Positions 1 through 5,184 of a DNA stretch of 5,184 nt are shown piece after piece. The DNA comes from CAVOBC01 sp963693635 (lineage in GTDB: Bacteria > Pseudomonadota > Gammaproteobacteria > Pseudomonadales > Azotimanducaceae), in the NCBI GenBank assembly GCA_963693635.1, contig CAVOBC010000345.1:1-5184 (forward strand). Reading direction: 5' to 3'. The position numbers were made by a program, and so were the translations under genes. The notes beneath the pieces are model-generated. The model ran no database searches. It saw only the letters and a list, made by a program, of their open reading frames with translations, and was not told the origin of the DNA. Numbering within the stretch: position 1 is the stretch's first letter; each line of letters starts with the position of its first letter.

Positions 1-1224
1 GTCACTTCCAAAAAGCTGATTGTCGATCAGGATCGTCACGTCAGCCCTTCCCGCTCCCGGCACCGAACCCGCGCTCAGGCGAGCGGTCGCAAGCCCCGAT
101 GGGTCTGTCAGAGCGCGCCCATTGCCCGGGAACAGATCCCCAATGTCGGCGCTAAACTGGACGATGATGTTCTCCTGCGGGACGGGTGACTCGGACAGGT
201 CAGTGACCGTTGCAACGAGCATACCGGTGACGCCTTCGGTCAGCTTGTCCACCTCAACCGTTGGGTTCGCGACATCGACCAGCTTCAGCGAGACCACCAG
301 GTTACTGGTGCCTTCCCCCTCAAACGGGCCATCACCTGCCGAAGAAAATGTAATCTCCTCATCTGCATCGTTGCCTATCTCCTCACCATCGACCAGCGTC
401 AGCGCATTGATAGCACCAAAGCCAACTACCGTACCTGGAAGAATGGTTGTGGTTGCCTGACCACTCTCATTGGTAATGTGTTGGGTTCGCGTCAACTCGC
501 CAGAAGACCCTGACAAGGTGAACTGCACAATGGCACCGTGTTTGAACACGCCGCGCTCATCTATCACGGTCGCGACGACTGTCTGGGCCGCGCCGGCCTG
601 ACTGACGTGGGCCGTACGTGATGTTGTACCATCGATTTCAAGCCCCAGCGTCGCAGCCGAATCGCCTGCCGTGATGAACGACACGCTGTCCGCATTCAGT
701 GTTTCATTGCCGACGGTCACAGTGGCCGCGAAGGTGCCACTCCCGGCGTTGGTTCCAGCCAGCAACTGGGTCGTTGCGACGCCGCCAGCGGTAAACTGGG
801 TTGCGGATTCAAGAACACCCCGCGTCGCCGTAAAGAGGACAAGTGCCTCTTCTCCAGCTTCGAGGCCCGTTACTGTCAGGGTTGCGGTGCCTTCGGCATC
901 GCGGGTAATTGTGCTGGGCGACAGCGTCAGATCAAGCGTATATTGGGCGGAGCCCACCGCAGAACCTTTGCCGTCAGTCGAAAAAGCAATTTCATTGCTA
1001 CTAAAATTCGTGGCATCAACGCGCGCGTTGGCGCTGACCAGGCCGGCACCCTCGACGGTCCCTGAACCCAGCGAGACAGAGGCAACACCATCGGTATTCG
1101 TAACCGCAGAGCCATCGCTCGGCGTCAGCTGACCTTTGGTCGACGAGAACGTAATGAGCACGCCGTCCAGGGCCTTGCCATCGCCGTCCTCAAGGTGAGC
1201 ACGGAGGAAGGCCGCATCCTGACC
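1..1224 (-). repeat. Four tandem Ig-like repeat units within the lipoprotein
   Basis: These are divergent protein-level repeats, approximately residues 69-150, 163-255, 260-362 and 376-476 (the last cut by the window edge). They align at a shared motif: NTDGVASVSLGSGTVEGAG (111-129), TAGGVATTQLLAGTNAGSG (213-231), NESGQATTTILPGTVVGFG (320-338) and DPSGLATARLSAGSVPGAG (442-460). Each is preceded by a strand of the type FSSTKGQL, FTATRGVL, FTLSGSSGEL or FSADIGDL. An acidic stretch (DGEEIGNDADEE, 347-358) sits late in unit 3. The units have diverged too far to be visible as DNA repeats, which suggests old duplication rather than recent expansion. Unit boundaries are approximate. Confidence 0.75.
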
Positions 1225-1428
1225 GTTGACCTCGGACACATTGCTTTCAAGGTTAGCGAGATCCGACAACAAGAGAATAGCCAGAACCGGATCGACCTCG
1301 ACCGGCGTAATGACCGTCTGCACCGGCTGTGACAGTGGATTGTCGGCACCGTCGCCGCCGCCACATCCCATGAGGAAGGCGCTTGCCAACGCAGCAAACA
1401 TCCATTTGGCGAGAGTCCCTCGATTCAT
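1..1428 (-). CDS. Large Ig-like (Big-1/invasin-type) repeat lipoprotein, 3' end outside window
   Basis: The frame is open from an ATG at 1428 to the window edge (476 codons, no stop), so the C-terminus is missing. Residues 1-22 form a lipoprotein signal: basic n-region (R3, K8), hydrophobic core (residues 9-19) and lipobox L-M-G-C with the lipidated Cys at 22. A GGGDG stretch follows. Residue +2 is Gly rather than Asp, which by the Lol rule favours outer-membrane sorting. Cys22 is the only cysteine seen. After a linker (about 23-68) come at least four beta-rich Ig-like units of roughly 80-105 residues. Each has an F-(S/T)...G.L segment followed by a G.A(S/T)..L..G...G.G segment, as in bacterial Ig-like domain group 1. 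The M1 start is preferred over ATG codon 10 because it supplies the basic n-region and has a good GGAGGA Shine-Dalgarno. The protein is probably exported and surface- or periplasm-facing. An adhesive or structural role is inference from the family, and the individual protein is not recognised. It follows aroB on the same strand but probably has its own promoter. Confidence 0.88.
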   Translation of the reverse strand, partial: MNRGTLAKWMFAALASAFLMGCGGGDGADNPLSQPVQTVITPVEVDPVLAILLLSDLANLESNVSEVNGQDAAFLRAHLEDGDGKALDGVLITFSSTKGQLTPSDGSAVTNTDGVASVSLGSGTVEGAGLVSANARVDATNFSSNEIAFSTDGKGSAVGSAQYTLDLTLSPSTITRDAEGTATLTVTGLEAGEEALVLFTATRGVLESATQFTAGGVATTQLLAGTNAGSGTFAATVTVGNETLNADSVSFITAGDSAATLGLEIDGTTSRTAHVSQAGAAQTVVATVIDERGVFKHGAIVQFTLSGSSGELTRTQHITNESGQATTTILPGTVVGFGAINALTLVDGEEIGNDADEEITFSSAGDGPFEGEGTSNLVVSLKLVDVANPTVEVDKLTEGVTGMLVATVTDLSESPVPQENIIVQFSADIGDLFPGNGRALTDPSGLATARLSAGSVPGAGRADVTILIDNQLFGSD

Positions 1429-1435
1429 TCCTCGT

Positions 1436-1441
1436 TCCTCC
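1436..1441 (-). promoter_or_regulatory. Shine-Dalgarno of the Ig-repeat lipoprotein gene
   Basis: On the minus strand GGAGGA ends 7 nt before the ATG at 1428. A second purine run (GAGGA) abuts the ATG. This is the strongest ribosome binding site in the window. It decides the start in favour of codon 1 over the in-frame ATG at codon 10. Confidence 0.75.
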
Positions 1442-1485
1442 ACGGCGCTCACCTACGTCAAAAATCCGGCAAATGATTCTCAAAC

Positions 1486-1512
1486 ATTAAAAGAAGCGCC
1501 TCAAATTTTCAA
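1486..1512 (-). promoter_or_regulatory. Candidate sigma-70-type promoter for the lipoprotein gene
   Basis: On the minus strand there is a -35-like TTGAAA (1512-1507, 5 of 6 matches to TTGACA) and a -10-like TTTAAT (1491-1486, 5 of 6 matches to TATAAT), separated by 15 bp. The 15-bp spacing is shorter than the optimal 17, so strength or factor dependence is uncertain. Initiation would fall near 1479, giving a leader of about 50 nt before the ATG at 1428. The position just upstream of a gene with a good ribosome binding site, inside an AT-rich patch in an otherwise GC-rich window, supports the call. No experimental or comparative support is available. Confidence 0.4.
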
Positions 1513-1515
1513 TTT

Positions 1516-1538
1516 AAATCATGTTCTTATCATGATTT
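1516..1538. promoter_or_regulatory. Perfect 8-bp inverted repeat, possible operator
   Basis: AAATCATG (1516-1523) and CATGATTT (1531-1538) are exact reverse complements separated by a 7-nt spacer (TTCTTAT). The element lies 3 bp upstream of the candidate -35 box of the lipoprotein gene, a usual position for a dimeric regulator site. Its AT-rich arms and lack of an adjoining U-tract argue against a rho-independent terminator. No specific regulator family is recognised: it does not match the Fur, CRP or FNR consensus well. Confidence 0.4.
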
Positions 1539-1736
1539 GTTACACCACAACCTGAACAATGTGCAGTAAGCCAAGAGAACGGGTCCAAAAGCACTGACGG
1601 ACGTGTGCAGAAGCCGCACAGTAATCCGAACCAGGCGTCCACCCGGCAGCGCATTATGCCCGGCAGCCCTCGGTAGTAGTCGCCCGGTCGGACCATTGGT
1701 GCGCTTGCCAGCACCGGAGGTCGTCGAATCACTCAT
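1530..1736 (-). CDS. Doubtful small frame overlapping the aroB stop (68 aa)
   Basis: An ATG at 1736 overlaps the aroB TGA (ATGA arrangement, typical of translational coupling) and opens a 68-codon frame ending at TGA 1532-1530, inside the inverted repeat. The product is Ser/Thr/Gly-rich and basic at its N-terminus, with a short hydrophobic stretch near the C-terminus (about residues 49-61, VSAFGPVLLAYCT). I recognise no family. It does not show the transmembrane-plus-SPOR layout of DamX, which often follows aroB in gammaproteobacteria. Codon use is unremarkable, and no clear Shine-Dalgarno sits at normal distance. It could be a genuine coupled small protein, a degraded remnant of a former downstream gene, or chance. 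Confidence 0.2.
   Translation of the reverse strand: MSDSTTSGAGKRTNGPTGRLLPRAAGHNALPGGRLVRITVRLLHTSVSAFGPVLLAYCTLFRLWCNKS
1642..1667. repeat. 9-bp direct repeat CCCGGCAGC
   Basis: CCCGGCAGC occurs at 1642-1650 and again at 1659-1667, a period of 17 bp, in the gap after aroB. A small palindrome (GCATTATGC) lies between them. Two copies of 9 bp in a GC-rich region may be chance, and no function is assigned. Confidence 0.3.
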
Positions 1737-2827
1737 CCGCACTCGCAGAGACCTTCGCCCGCAGCGAGCGTCTCACCAAGCAGTGCATCCGGGACCCCGG
1801 CGGTCACCACTGCGTCACCGATATCCCGCATCAGAATCAGGCGCAGGCCGTCATCCGATACCTTCTTGTCCAACAGCATCAGGCGATGGAACTCGGACGC
1901 GCCTAACGCTGGCGGCGGCGCAATGGGCAGACCGGCACGCGCGACCAGGTCTTTCACACACTTCGCGTCGGACGCGGACAAGTGCCCACATCGCATCGAC
2001 AGGTCCGCCGCCATCACGAGGCCGGTCCCGACCGCTTCCCCGTGCAGCCATGTGCCGTAACCCATCGCCGTTTCAATCGCATGACCGAACGTGTGGCCGA
2101 GATTCAGCAACACACGCTCGCCTTGTTCCCGCTCGTCCGCAGCAACAACGCCCGCCTTGATCTCGCAACTCCGGTGGATCGCCGCTGCCAACGCTTGCGA
2201 CTCCCCCGCACGGAGTGCCGCAAGACTTCGGTCAACCGAGTCAAAGTAAGCCCGATCGGCCAGCGCGCCGTGTTTGATCACCTCGGCAAGTCCGGCACTC
2301 AGTTCTCGGGCTGGCAGTGTCTTCAGCGTCTCGGTATCAATGATGACGCCCCGAGGCTGATAAAACGCGCCTATCATGTTCTTGCCCTGCGGGTGATTGA
2401 CCGCGGTCTTGCCGCCGACCGATGAGTCCACCTGTGCGAGCAACGTCGTCGGCACCTGAATATAGTCAACGCCGCGCTGATAGGTCGCTGCGACGAAACC
2501 GGTCGTGTCGCCAACCACGCCACCCCCGAGCGCGACCAGAGTCGTTGCGCGATTGTGTTTCATCTCGAGCAGACGCGTGTAAACGGTCTCAGCGGTGGCA
2601 AGGGTCTTATGAGACTCACCATCAGGCAAGACAATGTCATCAACCTCATACTGCGCGAGCGTCGCACGCAGTCGATCAAGGTAAAGCGGCGCGATGGTCT
2701 CGTTTGTCGCAATCAACACGCGCCGTCCGCGAATGAGCGACGCAAAGAGTTGAGTGTCGTCAAGCAATCCGCCATCGATGTGAATCTGGTAGGCGTTGAC
2801 CCCCAGGTCTAGATCAACGGTTGGCAT
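1733..2827 (-). CDS. aroB: 3-dehydroquinate synthase
   Basis: AroB converts DAHP (3-deoxy-D-arabino-heptulosonate 7-phosphate) to 3-dehydroquinate, the second step of the shikimate pathway, in the cytoplasm with NAD+ and a divalent metal (usually Zn2+). The 364-residue length matches the family (E. coli, 362). Visible signatures are DGESHK (69-74), the nucleotide-binding GGGVVGD (101-107), the long conserved block QVPTTLLAQVDSSVGGKTAV (124-143) and KNMIGAFYQP (149-158). The three metal ligands are present: E182 in AEVIKHG, H245 in LNLGHTFGH and H262 in LHGEAVG. Active-site lysines K140 and K150 are also present, so the enzyme looks intact. The ATG shares one base with the aroK stop (TGATG), indicating translational coupling, and a GAGG lies 10 nt upstream inside aroK. 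The gene ends at TGA 1735-1733 and is probably the last essential member of the pil-aro transcript. Confidence 0.98.
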   Translation of the reverse strand: MPTVDLDLGVNAYQIHIDGGLLDDTQLFASLIRGRRVLIATNETIAPLYLDRLRATLAQYEVDDIVLPDGESHKTLATAETVYTRLLEMKHNRATTLVALGGGVVGDTTGFVAATYQRGVDYIQVPTTLLAQVDSSVGGKTAVNHPQGKNMIGAFYQPRGVIIDTETLKTLPARELSAGLAEVIKHGALADRAYFDSVDRSLAALRAGESQALAAAIHRSCEIKAGVVAADEREQGERVLLNLGHTFGHAIETAMGYGTWLHGEAVGTGLVMAADLSMRCGHLSASDAKCVKDLVARAGLPIAPPPALGASEFHRLMLLDKKVSDDGLRLILMRDIGDAVVTAGVPDALLGETLAAGEGLCECG

Positions 2828-3393
2828 CAGGTACAGACCTCGAAATATTCGTTCTCTCGCAGCTTGCGAAGGATTTCAGCGGCTACTTTTCGGCTGCTGC
2901 CGGACCCCACGATCACTTTGAGATCAGCGACCGACTGGTAGATGGGCTCCCGGACCCGGCGCAACTCCCGCAGAATCTGCTCCTGGTCGCCGCCTTGCAG
3001 AAGCGGCCGCTTCTTGTCCCTGGAAGTGCGTTTCAGTTGCAGCTCAACGCTTGTATCAAGATAGACGACCGTGCCCCGCCGGCTGAGGCATCGTCGATTC
3101 TCATCGCGCAACACAGCCCCGCCGCCCGTCGCCAGGAGTACGTCTGGCGCGAGCGTCAAATCGTCGATGACTTTGGCTTCACGCTCTCTGAAGCCCTGCT
3201 CACCCTCGACGTCAAAGATCCAGGGAATGTCCGCACCTGTTCGTTTTTCGATCTCGTGGTCAGAGTCGCGAAATCGCAGATTGAGATCCCGGGCGAGCAT
3301 TCGCCCGACCGTCGTCTTGCCAACACCCATCGGACCAACCAGAAAGATACTTTTCGATTGCGGCGCGTTCAGCATGTGAGCATTACCGGGCAC
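2827..3393 (-). CDS. aroK: Shikimate kinase
   Basis: AroK phosphorylates shikimate at the 3-hydroxyl with ATP in the cytoplasm, the fifth step of the shikimate pathway. From a GTG at 3393 it is 188 residues. Visible features are the Walker A/P-loop GPMGVGKTT (20-28), the shikimate-binding DSD motif (43-45, D45), R69 in GFRERE, the GGG motif (90-92), the LID region RDKKRPLL with R129, and R148 in RVREPIY. All catalytic and substrate residues expected for the family are there. The start is uncertain. GTG 3393 lies 16 nt after the pilQ stop, with an AGGA 14 nt upstream. An ATG at 3375 would give 182 residues and an N-terminus closer to known AroK proteins, but it has no clear Shine-Dalgarno. The stop overlaps the aroB start by one base. 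Position after pilQ suggests co-transcription with the pilus genes. Confidence 0.96.
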   Translation of the reverse strand: MPGNAHMLNAPQSKSIFLVGPMGVGKTTVGRMLARDLNLRFRDSDHEIEKRTGADIPWIFDVEGEQGFREREAKVIDDLTLAPDVLLATGGGAVLRDENRRCLSRRGTVVYLDTSVELQLKRTSRDKKRPLLQGGDQEQILRELRRVREPIYQSVADLKVIVGSGSSRKVAAEILRKLRENEYFEVCT

Positions 3394-3409
3394 GTTCGCG
3401 CGCCGGATC

Positions 3410-5184
3410 CTAGCGGCTGGTTACCGACTCCCGGATCAAACGGGGCGTAATGAAGATCAGCAGTTCCTGTTTGTCATCCGACTGGGTTGAACGTCGAAAG
3501 AACCGCCCGAGGTACGGCAGGTCGCCCAGGAAAGGTGTCTTGGTGGTCGACTCCGTGTTTTGCGTGGTAAAGATGCCCCCCAGGACAATCGTTTCGCCGT
3601 TGTCGACCAACACCTGGGTCTGTATTGAGTTGGTATTGATACTTGGAACACCGTTGAACACCGCACCGACCGTGTCTTGCTTGACCGTCAGATCCATGAT
3701 GATGCGATCATCCGGTGTGATCCGTGGCGTCACCTCCATGTTCAGGACCGCCGGCTTGAACGCGACGGAGGTCGCCCCGCTGCTCGATGCCTCCTGATAC
3801 GGTATCTCGACACCCGACTGAATCGTCGCTTGCTGCTTGTCCGAGGTGATGACCTTTGGGCGCGCTATCACTTCAGCACTACCTTCATTCTCGAGTGCCG
3901 AGAGTTCAAGCTCAAGCAGGTACTTTTCTTCAACGAGGCCAATCGCAAACGAGGTCGCGTCTGCAGCGCCGATGCCCAGATCCAGCACCAGGTTGTCGGG
4001 ACCGGAGGTGACTACCTGACCGGCATTAACCGCTCCGCCGGTCAGGCCGGTACGGATCTCGTTCAACGTGAGGAGTGAACTGCCGACCTGACTTGACACC
4101 GTGTCTCCGACATAGCTGCCGAATCCGAGGCCACCCCAGCGGATGCCCATGGACTCACTGAAGTTGGAGCTCGCGGTTACGATGCGCGCCTCGATCAACA
4201 CTTGTCGAACGGGCACATCGAGTTTTTCAAGCACCTGGCGGAATTCGTTAATCTTTTCGGTTGTCTCCGTCAGAATGATCGAGTTCGTGCGTTCATCAAC
4301 AATGACGCTACCGCGTCCCGACAGCACCCCCTGGCCATCACCACTTGACTGGAAGAGGCCGAATATCTCTGTGGCAGAGGCGTATCGAACCTCGATAAAT
4401 TCAGTACGCAGCGGGGCCAGCTCAGATATCTGCTGGCGGTTCTCGAGGTCCATCTTCTCGCGATTCGCGATCTCGGCGGCCGGCGCGATCATGAGCACAT
4501 TGCCCGCCTCGCGCTTGTCCAGACCCTTGGTCCTCATGATGATGTCGAGCGCCTGATCCCAGGGGACATTCTTGAGATGGAGCGTGATGCGACCCGACAC
4601 CGAGTCATTCAATACCAGATTCAGATCAGTAAAGTCGGCGATCAGATGCAGCACAGATCTGATCTCGACGTCCTGAAAGTTGAGCGACAGCTTCTCGCCG
4701 CGAAATCTGAACGCCATCTCACGATTCGCGTCGAGCTCCGCTGACGTCAACGGTTTCACTTCAAGGGTGAAGACGTTGTCTGCCTGGTAAGCGAGGTAGT
4801 CGAAGTCGCCCGTGGGCTCAATAATAAGGACGGTGTCGTTGGCTTCGGAAATCGCATCGACCATGAGGATCGGCGTCGCGAAGTCCGACACATCCAGTCG
4901 ACGTTGCAATTCCTGTGGGATGAACGCACCCGAGAAAGACACGCGAATGTTGCCACCCTCGCTTGACACATCAACGCCGATTCCAGGATCGGACAACGTA
5001 ACGATGACCCGGCCTTCGCCCTGTTCACCGCGCCTGAAATCGATGGCCTGTACAACCGGCACGTCGCTCGCCACTTCCAGCCGCGACGGTGTCTGGCTCG
5101 TCACGATGTCTGGTTGCACCTCTTCGGTGAACTGCGCGAGGTCCTCCTTGCCAACGAGGACATAAATTGATTGGCCGTCAACCC
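3410..5184 (-). CDS. pilQ: Type IV pilus secretin PilQ, 5' end outside window
   Basis: PilQ forms the multimeric outer-membrane channel through which type IV pili extend and retract. The frame is open to the window edge. The first whole codon is at 5182, giving 590 visible residues before TAG at 3412-3410. The in-frame GTG at 5119 is internal, because coding continues upstream without a stop. The signal peptide and probably a first AMIN domain are missing; the edge residues VDGQSIYVLVG look like the end of one (inference). Visible order: AMIN domain (about 43-142), N0/STN domain (about 157-235, with LNFQDVEIRSVLHLIADFT), N1 secretin domain (about 258-330, with VDERTNSIIL) and the C-terminal secretin domain (about 330-585). 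The last contains VIARPKVITSDKQQATIQSG, the secretin signature around NGETIVLGGIF, the PFLGDLPYLGRFFR motif and the terminal LLIFITPRLI. No disruption is seen. Upstream pilMNOP would be expected outside the window. aroK follows after 16 nt. Confidence 0.97.
   Translation of the reverse strand, partial: VDGQSIYVLVGKEDLAQFTEEVQPDIVTSQTPSRLEVASDVPVVQAIDFRRGEQGEGRVIVTLSDPGIGVDVSSEGGNIRVSFSGAFIPQELQRRLDVSDFATPILMVDAISEANDTVLIIEPTGDFDYLAYQADNVFTLEVKPLTSAELDANREMAFRFRGEKLSLNFQDVEIRSVLHLIADFTDLNLVLNDSVSGRITLHLKNVPWDQALDIIMRTKGLDKREAGNVLMIAPAAEIANREKMDLENRQQISELAPLRTEFIEVRYASATEIFGLFQSSGDGQGVLSGRGSVIVDERTNSIILTETTEKINEFRQVLEKLDVPVRQVLIEARIVTASSNFSESMGIRWGGLGFGSYVGDTVSSQVGSSLLTLNEIRTGLTGGAVNAGQVVTSGPDNLVLDLGIGAADATSFAIGLVEEKYLLELELSALENEGSAEVIARPKVITSDKQQATIQSGVEIPYQEASSSGATSVAFKPAVLNMEVTPRITPDDRIIMDLTVKQDTVGAVFNGVPSINTNSIQTQVLVDNGETIVLGGIFTTQNTESTTKTPFLGDLPYLGRFFRRSTQSDDKQELLIFITPRLIRESVTSR

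Larger units (their letters stand above)
1429..1732. other. Intergenic region between aroB and the lipoprotein gene
   Basis: This is a 304-bp stretch without a convincing gene. The aroB-proximal part (about 1560-1732) is GC-rich and holds a weak coupled 68-codon frame, a 9-bp direct repeat, and a short 5-bp inverted repeat (1698-1702/1711-1715) with no T-run. The distal part (about 1455-1555) is clearly AT-rich and holds the inverted repeat and candidate promoter. I see no convincing intrinsic terminator after aroB, so read-through into the lipoprotein gene is possible. Confidence 0.6.

Noticed and set aside
20..1132. Two plus-strand frames (20-460 and 671-1132) rich in Ser, Val and Pro
   Set aside because: Both are antisense to the continuous minus-strand lipoprotein frame, whose lipobox and repeated Ig-like motifs show that the minus strand is coding.
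1253..1483. 76-codon minus-strand frame over the lipoprotein start
   Set aside because: It is out of frame with the lipoprotein, has no family match, and ignores the strong Shine-Dalgarno at 1436-1441.
1516..1538. The dyad as a Fur, FNR or CRP box
   Set aside because: The arms share only a few bases with these consensus sequences and the spacing differs, so no named regulator is assigned.
1698..1715. Inverted repeat GGTGC/GCACC as an aroB terminator
   Set aside because: The stem is only 5 bp and no T-run follows on the minus strand, so it does not qualify as a rho-independent terminator.
1514..1732. Second small minus-strand frame (72 codons) in the gap after aroB
   Set aside because: It has no coupling to the aroB stop, no recognisable family and no clear ribosome binding site. 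It is less plausible than the overlapping 68-codon frame, which is itself doubtful.
1603..2160. 185-codon plus-strand frame crossing the aroB 3' end
   Set aside because: It is rich in Arg, Pro and Ser with no domain, and mostly antisense to aroB. It is typical of shadow frames in GC-rich DNA.
2821..3450. 209-codon plus-strand frame
   Set aside because: It is antisense to the whole of aroK, which has all catalytic motifs. The frame has no recognisable domain and is a GC-rich shadow.
3410..5119. pilQ starting at the in-frame GTG at 5119
   Set aside because: The frame stays open upstream to the window edge with residues consistent with a preceding domain, and the GTG is not followed by a signal peptide.

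Overview
The window is a piece of a GC-rich bacterial chromosome. It is most likely from a gammaproteobacterium, because the gene order pilQ-aroK-aroB (type IV pilus secretin followed by two shikimate-pathway genes) is characteristic of that class. I cannot place it more precisely from the sequence. Every convincing gene lies on the minus strand, so transcription runs from high to low coordinates. The many long plus-strand reading frames are antisense shadows of these genes.

Layout in the direction of transcription. (1) 5184-3410: the last 590 codons of the PilQ secretin, whose 5' end lies outside the window. (2) 3393-2827: AroK, shikimate kinase, 16 nt after pilQ. (3) 2827-1733: AroB, 3-dehydroquinate synthase, whose ATG shares one base with the aroK stop (TGATG). 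(4) 1732-1429: a 304-bp gap. Its aroB-proximal half holds only a doubtful 68-codon frame coupled to the aroB stop by an ATGA overlap. Its distal half is an AT-rich patch with a perfect 8-bp inverted repeat and a plausible sigma-70-type promoter. (5) 1428-1: the first 476 codons of a large lipoprotein made of at least four bacterial Ig-like (Big-1/invasin-like) repeats, running off the left edge.

How they fit together: PilQ forms the outer-membrane pore for type IV pili. AroK and AroB work in aromatic amino-acid precursor synthesis and are probably co-transcribed with the pil genes. The Ig-repeat lipoprotein has its own ribosome binding site and probable promoter. It stands where gammaproteobacteria often carry the SPOR-domain gene damX after aroB. 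It is predicted to be a lipid-anchored surface or periplasmic repeat protein, possibly adhesive.

I found no mobile element, CRISPR array, tRNA/rRNA gene or convincing rho-independent terminator. Most of the window is a conserved housekeeping cluster. The less ordinary part is the junction after aroB and the repeat lipoprotein.
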